A stretch of 64,000 nucleotides of DNA from Nemophila menziesii. Lineage: Eukaryota; Streptophyta; Magnoliopsida; Boraginales; Hydrophyllaceae. Below, in pieces: positions 48,849 to 60,266 of the stretch (its first letter is position 1; each line of letters starts with the position of its first letter). The stretch spans positions 9,065,860 to 9,129,859 of the forward strand of contig JARWIR010000023.1 of the NCBI GenBank assembly GCA_029959085.1. The letters run 5' to 3'. The notes below the pieces were generated by a model, which was given only the letters and a program-made list of their open reading frames with translations, made no database searches and was not told the origin of the DNA. Both the position numbers and the translations under genes were made by a program.

Positions 48849-49563
48849 AGACGTAATAAACAAAAGTGCTTCTTGGGAGACAACCCATGTTTTAAATTGC
48901 TTTCATGTCTTTTAAATTTTTAGTGTAAATTAGAGTAATGGTTATTGATTTAGTGTTTATTTGTAAGAAATGAGAAAGGTTGGTGTTTTTGATGATTACA
49001 GGAGTGAAGATCATGAGTTTGGGGTAGTTAGAACGAAAAAAAGGAAGTAACTTAAGAAGATCATAACTTGATGCTCGGAAGTCGGAATGAACCTTTTCTT
49101 GAGCCTAAACCGAATAACTTTTCGAGCTCTATCCAATGGTGAAGTCAAAAAGTTTTGATACGTAGCCCAAATTTTATTGTTAGTGCGTCACGTTTGACGC
49201 ACGTTGCTACGTCTGAGATTGCGCCAGCGACACGCGACCGGCATGCCAGTCAGATCACCAGCTAGCCGGTCAGATCACCGGCTAGCCGGTCAATGACGAA
49301 GGATGTTCTGACTAGTGCGTCATGTTTGACGCAAGGTGGCTTGTGTCTGAGGTAAAAAAAGTATTTCGAATTTTTTATTTTTTCGCCGAGACCGCGACTG
49401 GCATGCCGGTCAGCTGCTGTGATAGGTGATTTCAAGGGTTAAAACCCTATATTTTTAGTTTCTTTCTCATGTTAGCCTCCACTGACGAATCCTTGCCTCC
49501 AACTACTCCGAAAATCATCATCAAAATACCAAAATACCACGAATCCTTCTCTCTAAACATCAT
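48849..49563 (+). other. Element Q 3' region with GC-rich palindromes
   Basis: Begins with a block (acaaaagtgcttcttgggag) shared with P at 55860. Then a gagtttggggt purine-rich motif (near 49017) and GC-rich palindromes around 49200-49410, built on ACCGGCATGCCGGT and ACCGGCTAGCCGGT. The accessory ORF, polypurine tract and 3' LTR expected next are missing: the P LTR begins at 49564. Confidence 0.7.
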
Positions 49564-51043
49564 TGATGTCTCCTCATTTGTGATAAGAAAATATACTCAT
49601 GAGACATCATTTTAGGCTTATTTATTAGTTTATAGGTTGATTTTAGCTTAATTTAGTGCACTTTCCTATTTTGAGTCTTGATTTGTAGAATTATTATTTT
49701 TAGAGCATATTGGGTTTAATTGTTTATTTAGTGTGAAGCTTTAAAGATAATTATGGAGATTAATTAGAGTCCAAGTCCAAGACTACAACTTATGGAAAGA
49801 TATTTGCATGGAAATTGGAGATAAGGAAACAATTGCTAAAAAGATGGAAAAGGAAAAGCTGCGTAAATCTGGGATTCTGCACACACGTCTAAAGATTGGT
49901 GTTTTTACCTAAGAAATAGCCCGATTTTGGAGATTTCCTTCTAAAGGGTCAAGATAATTCCGTTGCGATTCTTTTGGTGTCTTATGGAGCAAAATCCGAC
50001 CAATAACGAAGAAGATACACTCAAAACAGCACAGCAGTGTTTATCTTACGAATTTGAGTTGGGCTAGGAGTCCATTACTTAACTTATCTCTAAAGAAACG
50101 AATTAGGTCAACCTCTACACTATAAATACAGCCTCTTAACACTCTTAAATCATCCTTGGTGAAACCTTAAACCAAGAGGAAGCTTAGAACACAAGAGAGA
50201 AGTCTGGAAGGAGCTGTTCATCAACAATGTCTTCTTCTACCTTTAATTTTGTAATTTCTTTCTTTTCTTGCATGAACTAAATTTCTTTAGCTTAAGTTTT
50301 AGCATATATGTATGAACCCTAGTTTTGATTGACATCTATCGAATTTGGGAATTTAATGTTTTAAATAGAATTATAGTTTTTATTCTCTGTTTATGTGTTT
50401 GGATTTATATTCTGTGTTCTTGTGGACTGCAGCCATTAGAATTACCATCTAGTAGTTAGGATACCATTGACAACGGTGTTTAATTACATGTGTAGCACAT
50501 AACGTTTAGTTTTAGGTTTGATCTGACAACCCAACCTAGCTAGATAATCACTATGGTTTAGTCTTTGTGACTATTTACCAATTACAGGAAAAGTTTGCTT
50601 AGGAAGCCTTATTGACACAGGTAAATCCTATTTGAAACTACCGATAGCATATTGGGACCGATTAGGGAAATACTACATAATTCACCCTTACATGTTTAGA
50701 ACGGCAAAACTAGTGGGGATTACATGCTAATAAGTTAAGCTATCTTCTCATATTACTTCTCTTTCATATTTATTTTTCTGTCTTTTAATTCTTAGTTTTA
50801 ATTTAGTAAATTAGAAAATCAAACAAAAATCTATTTATCTTTACCTTTATTTGCGTTTAGTTGTTCTAGCTTTAATTATTTGCACTTGCTATTTGCATAA
50901 GATTCCTCTAACCTCGGTAGTCTCTGCGGAACGAATCTTTATCTAAAACTTGCATACGATCTGTATACTTGCAGAACCGTGTAGTTTTAGGGTGTTTTTG
51001 CACTTTATTTATATCTTATTTTATCACACCCTAGGCCCCACCA
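49564..51043 (+). mobile_element. Element P 5' LTR
   Basis: TGATGTCTCC to CCCCACCA. TATAAATA at 50121-50128. 46-nt hairpin at the 5' end (49564-49609). Apart from its termini, this LTR does not resemble those of T, Q, R and S. Confidence 0.9.
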
Positions 51044-51049
51044 AGTTTT

Positions 51050-51068
51050 TGGCGCCGCTACCGGGGAC
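51050..51068 (+). promoter_or_regulatory. Element P primer-binding site
   Basis: TGGCGCCGCTACCGGGGAC, complementary to the tRNA-Asp 3' end with two mismatches. Confidence 0.85.
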
Positions 51069-51171
51069 TACATCGTTAGTCCTTGTGCATATATCTTGTG
51101 CTTTTATTTTTAGTTAGTTCTATTTTACGCTTTTTAGTTTTTAGTTTTTGTTTTTTCAGATTTAGTTACAG

Positions 51172-52179
51172 ATGGAGAACCCAAGGAGACTTGAGCTAAC
51201 CATCGAGTTCAGAGTGGAGCCACGAGGAATTCGAGCTCCAGACATCCAAGCCGCTAAATTTAAACCTGATCCTGGGATGCTAGCTCAGTTTTCATCTCAT
51301 GGATTATTCAGCGGAGATGCACATCAAGATCCGATCCGATATATTCAGAAATTCATGCAGATCTGTGATGCTTATATCGTAAGAGGAGTTACTAGGGAGC
51401 AAGTATATTTCCTGATGTTCCAGTTCTTCTTGACCGGATGTGCAAGCGATTGGTACGATGCCCAATACCCTCACATTATTCCAGATTGGGACAAGCTTCA
51501 AGCAAGATTCCTAGAACGTTTCTATCTGGTTAGTAGACGTTTAAAAGATATGTTGGAGCTTGAACAATTTATGCAGAAAGAGGAAGAGAGTTTGGGTGAA
51601 GCATGGTTACGATTTACAGAGAAGAAAGCATGGTTCTCTTATCCTTATTGCATTTATTTTAGAAGACAAAAAGGACCACCACTCACCCTAAATAACATAT
51701 ATTTCAACATATCAAGTCATAGCCAACAGAAAGTTCGAACCCAGGAGAAGATTATAAAGCACCTAGAGCATACTATATCACAAATGGCAAGTACATTACA
51801 AACTAGGCCAAAAGGGCAACTCCCAAGTGATACCATTGCTCCTAAAGATGATTCTTGCCATGCAGTTGAGTTGCGAAGTGGAAAACAACTACCTCCACCT
51901 AGACCAGAAACAGAACCAGTCCCTATTCCAGAACAAAGGGGGGAAGAAATAATCAGAGATACAGTCAAGGAGGTAGTTAAACCAAAGAGTGTCCAAGCCA
52001 AGATACCTGAAACGCCAAGAAAACCAGTGGAACTCAATACACGCCCTCCACCACCATACCCTTCACGTGTCAGAAAGAAGGACAATGACCTGGAATTCAA
52101 GAAGTTCATTGACATGTTGAAGAAATTGGAAGTTAATATACCCTTGTTGAAGCTCTCAAGAGGATGCCAAGCTACATGA
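51172..52179 (+). pseudogene. Element P gag, internally deleted
   Basis: Starts with ATG and keeps the first half of the capsid-type domain (MLAQFSSHGLFSGDAH, GCASDWYDAQYP, RFLERFYLVSRR). After LGEAWLRFTE the normal sequence stops. About 30 residues follow, whose first part is translated from the last 51 bp of a Q/T-type LTR (51631-51681), then the frame resumes at QQKVRTQEK and GQLPSDT. Compared with T, about 270 residues are lost, including the second half of the capsid region and the zinc knuckle. The frame stays open through the scar. A one-base loss near 52149 then takes it out of frame with the protease. Confidence 0.85.
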
Positions 52180-52984
52180 AATTCATGAAAGACATTCTCT
52201 CCAACAAGCGAAGTATAGAGACTGGGGAACCAATTGGATTACCTAGGGAGTGCAGTGCTATATGTCAGAGTGAGTTACCACCGAAACTAGAAGATCCCGG
52301 AAGTTTTACAATTCCTATCGGCATTGGAGAAAGTTGGACCGGGAAAGCATTATGTGATTTAGGTGCGAGCATCAATCTCATGCCTAAAACCCTGTTCGAG
52401 AAGCTTAATATCGGAGAAGTAGTGCCTACATCTGTGGTACTACAAATGGCGGATCGCTCCCTCTCACGACCAATAGGTAAAATTGAAGATGTTTTAGTCA
52501 AAGTTGGCTCTTTTATTTTTCCTTGTGATTTTATTATCCTTGACTACGACGCGGATAAGAATGTCCCCATCATTTTGGGTAGACCATGTTTAGCCACGGG
52601 GCGTACACTAATCGATGTTGAGAATGGTGAGTTGATCATGAGAGTACAAGGCGAACAGATACTATTTAATGTGTTTCAGGCAATGAAATATCCTAAGGCG
52701 AAAGACGAGTGCTTCAAGGTGGATGTCATTGAAAAAATTACGCAAGAAGTCTTCAATGAAGAAAACTTAGGTGATGATCTTGACGAAGCCTTAGCACCTG
52801 AAACACCAGAACTCGAGATTCCCCCTGAAGATGTTGCTGCATTAGGATTAAATGTGCGAGAACTACTTCGAGAGCCAGGTGACATTGAACCAATGAAACA
52901 ACCATCGATAATATGTCCACCTGTTCTCGAAGAAAAACCACTTCCTGATCACCTACGCTATGCATATCTAGGTACGAACAAAAT
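52164..52984 (+). pseudogene. Element P protease region
   Basis: Second frame of the broken polyprotein. The retroviral-type aspartic protease has DLGAS at 52356-52370, VLQMADRS and ILGRPCLATG; family knowledge says it acts as a dimer. An acidic linker to RT follows. Similar to the protease in T over its whole length. A one-base loss in a short T run near 52984 shifts the frame before RT. Confidence 0.85.
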
Positions 52985-54430
52985 TTGCCTGTTATTATTT
53001 CTGCTAACCTTTCAGGTCCTCAAGAGGAGAAGCTACTTCAAGTACTTCGAGCAAACAAAGAAGCAATTGGATGGACTATTGCCGACATCAAGGGAATTAG
53101 TCCTTCCGTTTGCAAACACAAAATCATTCTTGAGAACGAAGGTGGGCGATCTATTGAAGGACAGAGAAGACTCATGCCAGCTATGAAAGAAGTAGTAAGG
53201 AAGGAAGTTATCAAGTTGTTAGACGCAGGAATTATCTATCCGATTGCTAGCAGTGATTGGGTTAGTCCAGTGCAATGTGATCCGAAGAAAGGAGGTATCA
53301 CTACCATCCTTAATGATCAAGGCGAAGCCATACCATCAAGACCAGTTGTGGGGTGGCGAGTGTGCATGGATTACCGAAGACTGAACAAAGCAACAAAGAA
53401 AGATCACTTCCCGCTACCATTCATTCATCAGATGCTAGACAAACTTGCAGGGAGAGAATATTATTGTTTCCTAGACGGATATTCGGGTTATAATCAGATT
53501 TGTGTGGATCCCCTCGATCAACACAAAACAACTTTTACATATCCGTTTGGTACTTTTGCTTATAGAAGAATGCCGTTTGGTTTATGCAATGCACCTGTCA
53601 CGTTCCAGAGATGCATGATGGCCATATTTTGGGACATGATTGATAAATACTTGGAGGTTTTTATGGATGATTTTTCGGTGTTTGGAGACAGTTTTGATGA
53701 TTGTTTGAGTAATCTTGAGAAAGTCCTTGTGAGATGTAGAGAAAAAGATCTTGTGCTTAATTGGGAAAAATGCCACTTCATGGTTCAAGAGGGAATTGTG
53801 TTGGGACATAAAGTTTCGAAGGTAGGGATGGAAGTTGATCGTGCTAAAATTGAGGTTATCAAAACACTACCACCTCCAGTTTCTGTTAAAGGAGTGAGAA
53901 GTTTCTTGGGTCACGCAGGATTTTATCGAAGATTTATTAAAGATTTCTCCAAGATCGCCAAACCGCTTTGCTCGTTACTTCAAAAGGATACTCCTTTTAA
54001 TTTTACTGAAGAATGTCTTCAAGCGTTCTTGACGATTAAGGAAAAACTGATCTCTACACCTATTGTTATACCTCCTGATTGGAAAGCTCCGTTTGAACTT
54101 ATGTGTGATGCTAGTGATCACGCTATGGGTGTTGTGTTGGTACAGAGGAAAGACAAGATTTTTCACACGATTTATTATGCAAGTAAGACTTTCAACGCTG
54201 CCCAAATGAATTATACAGTAACAGAGAAAGAGATGTTGGACGTGGTTTACGCTTTCGATAAATTTCGTCCCTTTTTGGTTGGGAAGAGAACTATTGTATA
54301 CACGGACCATTCAGCTATTAGGTACCTCATGGGGAAAAAGGACGCTAAGCCGCGTCTCATTAGATGGGTACTATTGCTTCAAGAATTCGACATCGATATT
54401 CGAGACCGAAAGGATGTGATAACCAAGTTG
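52985..54430 (+). pseudogene. Element P reverse transcriptase and RNase H
   Basis: Athila-type RT with all main blocks: [32 protein letters not shown] (catalytic Asp near 53474), [11 protein letters not shown] and the FMDD active site (53660-53671). Connection domain, then RNase H with CDAS, TEKEML and TDHSA giving the Asp-Glu-Asp set. No stop within about 475 codons. A one-base loss in a G run near 54416 ends the frame and separates it from integrase. Confidence 0.9.
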
Positions 54431-55827
54431 CGGACCACTTATCAAGGCTCGATGGATCTAATGCGAACAAAGAACCATTGTTGGTTAAAGAGGTATTCCC
54501 TGATGAACAACTTTTTGCTATTAAACGTGCTTTTGTGCCATGGTATGCAGATCTAGTCAACCTCATTGTGAGTGGTGTCTTTCCCAAAGATTTCCACCCA
54601 CAACAAAGACAAAGATTGAGCCACCAGGCCAAACAGTATTATTGGGATGAACCGTACCTCTGGAAGATATGTAGTGACCAAGTGGTTCGAAGATGCGTAC
54701 ATGAAGGTGAGATGGAGAAAATTATTGAAAGTTGTCATAGTTCACCTTATGGGGGTCACTTTAAAGGAGATAGAACCGCAGCTAAAATTCTTCAATCCGG
54801 ATTCTATTGGCCCACCATACACAAAGATTGTCATCGTTTCGTCCAGTCATGTGACAGTTGCCAGCACACCGGCAATATATCAAAGAGAGACGCGATGCCG
54901 CTTAATAATATTCTTGAAGTTGAAATCTTTGATGTATGGGGAATAGATTTCATGGGACCTTTCATCACTTCCTATGGAAATCTTTATATTTTGCTTGCGG
55001 TAGACTATGTATCCAAATGGGTAGAAGCAGTGGCAGCACCAAAGAACGATGCTCAAACTGTGATTAAATTCTTAAAATCAAACATCTTTTCAAGACATGG
55101 TACGCCACGTGTGCTAATCAGTGATAAAGGTACCCACTTTCTTAATGCTCCCTTGAGACATTTTCTTAAAAAGTTTGGAGTGAAACACCGTACTTCAACC
55201 GGTTATCACCCACAAACTAACGGTTAAGCTGAAGTTTCCAACCGGGAAATCAAATCTATTCTTGAGAAGACCGTGAATAGATCGAGGAAAGACTGGTCTT
55301 TAAAGCTAAATGATGCTCTCTGGGCATACAGAACAGCATTTAAAACACCAGTTGGGGCATCTCCATATCGCATGGTCTACGGTAAAGCGTGTCATCTACC
55401 GATTGAACTTGAAGCTCGAGCCTACTGGGCTATTAAAACTCTGAATCTAGACCCAGACTTGGCCGGGAAGCAAAGGATGATGCAGTTGAACGAATTGGAG
55501 GAGCTTCGTTATCTTGCCTATGAAAATTCACGTCTCTATAAAGAGAAAACAAAGCGATGGCATGATAAACAGCTCCGTCCAAAGCATCTCGAGATAGGAC
55601 AAAAGGTTTTATTATACAACTCTCGATTTTCGAACTACCCAGGAAAGCTTAAATCTCGTTGGGGAGGACCTTACATTGTTACAAAAGTCACACCGCATGG
55701 AGCGATTGAGATTGAAAATCCAGCCGAGCAACGGGCATTCATGGTGAATGGCCAGCGTTTGAAGAGATACTATGATAGTGAGGACTTTGGGCAAGGGGAG
55801 AAAATCTACCTTGTTGAATGCGCTTAG
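54364..55827 (+). pseudogene. Element P integrase
   Basis: After the frame change: linker, His2Cys2 zinc-binding domain (H and H within HSSPYGGH, C and C in SCDSCQ), and core with Asp in WGIDFMGP (near 54946), Asp in LISDKG (near 55123) and Glu in AEVSNREIK. The two latter are separated by 35 residues, the DD35E pattern. A single TAA at 55225-55227, one codon before the Ala-Glu pair, stops translation just before the catalytic Glu. The frame then stays open to 55827 with a GPY/F-type tail (SRWGGPYIV). No chromodomain, as usual for Athila. Confidence 0.9.
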
Positions 55828-56763
55828 CCTGAGGTACACGTCTAACTCAAAGACGTTAAACAAAAGTGCTCTTGGGAGACACCCCTTGTTTTTAATTGCT
55901 TTTTATATTAGTTGTTTTTACTTTGTAGTGTAGAATTTTAAGTTAGTGTATATTTTTAATTGTGTTTTCAAGCTAATGGGAGAGAAAGGTAGTGTGTTAT
56001 TGTGCAGGAAACAAGTTTGGGGTCGAAAGGAAAAATCTGGAGGAACTTCAAGCCTGGCGCGGACTACCCCATGGTCCGCAGGGATGCACCGCGCCCCAAA
56101 AACCCGTACCACGGGTTAGGTACCACGGGTTTTATCCAGAAAGTAAAAAAAAATTCGAAGGACAGGCGCGGTACACCGGACCCTAGTCCGCACGCCTAAA
56201 ACACGTGCCACGGGGTCGGGTACCACGGGTTTTTTGACGGACATGCCGCGGACTACCCCCTGCACCGCACCCCTGGTCCGCACGCCTAAAACACGTGCCA
56301 CGGGGTGCTAGCTCGGGTATTATCCAGTGGGCAAAAATTTGGAGCAACAGAAGCTGCGGTACACCACAGGGTTTCATCCGGTGCACCGCAAGGAGGCGGT
56401 TTGTGAAGGAATTCTTTTCCTAATCAAATTCTTACCTTATGAGATTAACCCCAGCCTTCCATACACGAAATTTTCAGACCCAAACCCTATATATTAACCT
56501 TAAAGCTTGTGCAAACCTTCACAATTAACACAACAACTCATCAAATCCTCTCCATCATCTTCCATAAACACAATCCTTCATCAAATTCATCACACTACAC
56601 CATTAAAACACCATCAAATTCATCAAGCTTTAAAGTTTTCTTCCAAGATCACTCAATTAACCTTTCTCTTTCATCAATTCCAAGCAACAACATCAAGCTA
56701 CACCAATTTTCCTTAAACTTTTAATCCATCCTTGGTATAACTTGAGTTGTGGGTAAAACAAGC
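55828..56763 (+). repeat. Element P GC-rich hairpin region
   Basis: No gene supported. Between about 56050 and 56400 the sequence turns GC-rich with many inverted pairs built on GCGGAC/GTCCGC, ACCACGGG and GGTGCACCGC. A 90-bp period duplicates the cgcctaaaacacgtgccacg block (56193 and 56283). It sits at the same place, just after the last ORF, as the palindromes of T and Q but uses different sequences. AT-rich sequence follows, with a purine-rich motif at 56013-56025. Confidence 0.75.
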
Positions 56764-57231
56764 ATGACTAACAGATCTGAAGCTATGTAATACAAGAGAA
56801 AGTGTTCAATCCTTGGGAAGAATAAGAGATTGCCTAATGCTACCATTGAAAAACCCATCAATCTTGATGAGGTTTCTGAAGAATCAAAAGAAAAGGCACC
56901 TGAACAACCACTACCAAAGAAGAGATTAACAGCTAGAATGTCCACACCATCAAGGAGGCCTTTAGACAGGATAAAAATCCAAGACCAAGGTTCTTCTACC
57001 TCTTCTTCAAAAATTGCTTATGATCTTCCTCCTTGGGCTATTCAGTTACAGAACAAAGTTGAAAGATTACGTGAAGATAACAAAGACCTTTGGGTAGAAA
57101 TCATGCAATTGGAAACAAAGATAGAGAATTCGACCTTGTACAAGGATATAGATGATTACACCGATCCATCAGCTTCAGAAGATGAGGATGATATGATGGA
57201 TCTCTATGGCCAACCAGGTAGGTCATTCTAA
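56764..57231 (+). pseudogene. Element P small accessory ORF, one in-frame stop
   Basis: Open from ATG at 56764 for 155 codons, except for TAA at codon 9. The protein is Lys/Glu- and Ser/Pro-rich in its first half (EKPINLDEVSEESKEK), then has a helical, coiled-coil-like segment (LQNKVERLREDNKDLWVEIM) and an acidic tail (SASEDEDDMMDL). No signal peptide or membrane segment, so not an env. A shorter relative lies at 27394-27672 in T. Function unknown. Confidence 0.5.
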
Positions 57232-58761
57232 TTTTTCTCAATAGCTTGGATGCATTAGGTAGTTTAGTTAGTTTTATTTTAAATTTTATTCCATTCTTGA
57301 GTCTTTTTCGAGTCGTGGGGACACGGCTCACTTTTGAGTTGGGGGTGGGGATTCGTTGTCCTCATCGTCCTTTTCGTTTTTTGCATAAAATTTAAATTTT
57401 TTAGGTTGAATTAAGGCATAGAATATCTTGAATGTACCTATGTGAGCATGATTTTATTAGGTCAATGATAGTAAGTAGTATGTTTTTGAAAGATGCAACA
57501 AATTTGTTTAGATGCATGTATGAAAACAGGAAATAAAGGATAGAAAAGTTAATGAGCAATGCTAAGAAATCACGTTGAAACTTAGGGATAGTTATTTGGT
57601 GTGTAGAACGTGAGGTTTAAAATTAGTTGAAAACCCACTTTTCTATGAACTAATACTGAAAACGTAACGAAATCCGGTAGTTAGAAAAATGACTAAGGCA
57701 GTTCTTTCATGATAAAACACTTGAAGCCTTTAGACTCTCTCACCCTTTTGTTTGATAATATTGTCATTATCCGTCTTAGCCCCTCAGAACCATTCTAAAG
57801 CCTTTTATTTGAAACACATTATAATCCATACCCTAGTTTGTAGGACTTATCTATATGACCCGCACTCGAATCGCAAAACCTGAGACACTCGTTTTAGAGC
57901 TTGAGTTTTGGGTGGTGGGTTTCATCATTAGGGAACTTTGGGCATTGGGAATTATATTTGTGATTTTATTGATGATGGAATTGTTATTATTGTAACCTTT
58001 TGCCGGGGTAATAGTGAATGAAAAAGAAGCTACGAGCTAATTTTGCCAACAAGGGCATTAAAAAGAATGATTATATATATGGAAAAAAAATAGTGTGATA
58101 TCTCAACATCAAAAGAGAATCAAAGCTATACAAAAGAAAAAATTGAATTGAAAAGAAAATATATATTCGGACCGGCAAAGTGGATTTTATATCATCAAAG
58201 GTTTTAATTGGGATTATTGGGGATGCACATTAAAAAGCATCAATAAATTGGGTTGAGTGAGAACATCTTCGAGTGAAAACTCAAGCTCTAGGGCGATTCG
58301 TTGATGGCTAGTGAGGAGAGAGCCAAAAGCTCACTTTTCACTATCCAAATATACCACACCCGTCCTTAAGCCAAGTTATAACCAAGACCTTAGGATTTCT
58401 AACTACTAGATGGAGAAACAATTGAGATATTAGGTAGTAGGTAAGTGGACCATTGGATGCTGTATTTAGGACCTATGAACAACCTATAGCCATTAACCTG
58501 AACTAAGTTCTCATCCTCTCATTCTGGCATTGCGAAATTAATCTTAACTTGAATTTATGGATTGTTGATTGCATGTGTATTAGGCATATTTGTGCATTAT
58601 TTCTTGAGCATTACTACATGAGAATTTTTGGAATTTATGCTCTAGGATCATTCATTATATTCTGTTTTTGTTCTCCTCCGACTTCTTCTTGTTTATTTTG
58701 ACTACCCTACTGTTCTTTACTTTTATTGTATCGGGACAATACAACTTTGAGTTGGGGGTCT
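57232..58761 (+). other. Element P 3' untranslated region and polypurine tract
   Basis: No gene supported. Contains the GAGTCGTG hairpin (57310-57329), purine-rich motifs at 57335-57350 and 57901-57919, a block shared with T around 58260-58370, a hairpin with TATTGT stem (58724-58741) and the polypurine tract (58747-58761) next to the 3' LTR. Confidence 0.75.
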
Positions 58762-60241
58762 TGATGTCTCCTCATTTGTGATAAGAAAATATACTCATGA
58801 GACATCATTTTAGGCTTATTTATTAGTTTATAGGTTGATTTTAGCTTAATTTAGTGCACTTTCCTATTTTGAGTCTTGATTTGTAGAATTATTATTTTTA
58901 GAGCATATTGGGTTTAATTGTTTATTTAGTGTGAAGCTTTAAAGATAATTATGGAGATTAATTAGAGTCCAAGTCAAAGACTACAACTTATGGAAAGAGA
59001 TTTGCATGGAAATTGGAGATAAGGAAACAATTGCTAAAAAGATGGAAAAGGAAAAGCTGCGTAAATTTGGGATTCTGCACACACGTCTAAAGATTGGTGT
59101 TTTTACCTAAGAAATAGGCCGATTTTGGAGATTTCCTTCTCATGGGTCAATATAATTCTGTTGCGATTCTTTTGGTATCTTATGGAGCAAAATCCGACCA
59201 ATAACGAAGAAGATACACTCAAAACAGCGCAGCAGTGTTTATCTTACGAATTTGAGTTGGGCTAGGAGTCTATTACTTAACTTATCTTTAAAGAAACGAA
59301 TTAGGTCAACCTCTACACTATAAATACAGCCTCTTAACACTCTTAAATCATCCTTGGTGAAACCTTAAACCAAGAGGAAGCTTAGAACACAAGAGAGAAG
59401 TTTGGAAGGAGCTGTTCATCAACAATGTCTCCTTCTACCTTTAATTTTGTAATTTCTTTCTTTTCTTGCATGAACTTAATTTCTTTAGCTTAAGTTTTAG
59501 CATATATGTATGAACCCTAGTTTTGATTGACATCTATCTAATTTGGGAATTTAATGTTTTAAATAGAATTATAGTTTTTATTCTCTGTTTATGTGTGTGG
59601 ATTTATATTCTGTGTTCTTGTGGACTGCAGCCATTAGAATTACCATCTAGTAATTAGGATACCATTGACAACGGTGTTTAATTACATGTGTAGCACATAA
59701 CGTTTAGTTTTAGGTTTGATCTGACAACCCAACCTAGCTAGATAATCACTATGGTTTAGTCTTTGTGACTATTTACCAATTACAGGAAAAGTTTGCTTAG
59801 GAAGCCTTATTGACACAGGTAAATCCTATTTGAAACTACCGATAGCATATTGGGACCGATTAGGGAAATACTACATAATTCACCTTTACATGTTTAGAAC
59901 GGCAAAACTAGTGGGGATTACATGCTAATAACTTAAGCTATCTTCTCATATTACTTCTCTTTCATATTTATTTTTCTGTCTTTTAATTCTTAGTTTTAAT
60001 TTAGTTAATTAGAAAATCAAACAAAAATCTATTTATCTTTACCTTTATTTGCGTTTAGTTGTTCTAGCTTTAATTATTTGCACTTGCTATTTGCATAAGA
60101 TTCCTCTAACCTCTGTAGTCTCTGCGGAACGAATCTTTATCTAAAACTTGCATACGATCTGTATACTTGCAGAACCATGTAGTTTTAGGGTGTTTTTGCA
60201 CTTTATTTATATCTTATTTTATCACACCCTAGGTCCCACCA
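58762..60241 (+). mobile_element. Element P 3' LTR
   Basis: 1480 bp; TATAAATA at 59319-59326. A scatter of substitutions relative to 49564-51043 and no length change. Confidence 0.9.
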
Positions 60242-60247
60242 AGTTTT

Positions 60248-60266
60248 TGGCGCCGCTGCCGGGGAC
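60248..60266 (+). promoter_or_regulatory. Second element P primer-binding site
   Basis: TGGCGCCGCTGCCGGGGAC directly after the second LTR, one base closer to tRNA-Asp than the first. Confidence 0.85.

Larger units (their letters stand above)
49564..60241 (+). mobile_element. Element P: near-complete Athila-type retrotransposon
   Basis: Two 1480-bp LTRs (49564-51043, 58762-60241) differing at roughly 1-2% of sites by eye, a tRNA-Asp-type PBS, gag, protease, RT, RNase H and integrase in Ty3/gypsy order, a small accessory ORF, and a polypurine tract. The second LTR is followed by another PBS and gag start instead of genomic flank, so the locus is LTR-internal-LTR-internal. No target duplication could be assigned. 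Confidence 0.9.

Noticed and set aside
49564..49609. A 46-bp inverted repeat read as a tiny MITE
   Set aside because: It is the start of an LTR in every case, with no target duplication of its own.
56764..57231. An env gene in element P
   Set aside because: Too short, no signal peptide, no membrane segment and no cleavage site.
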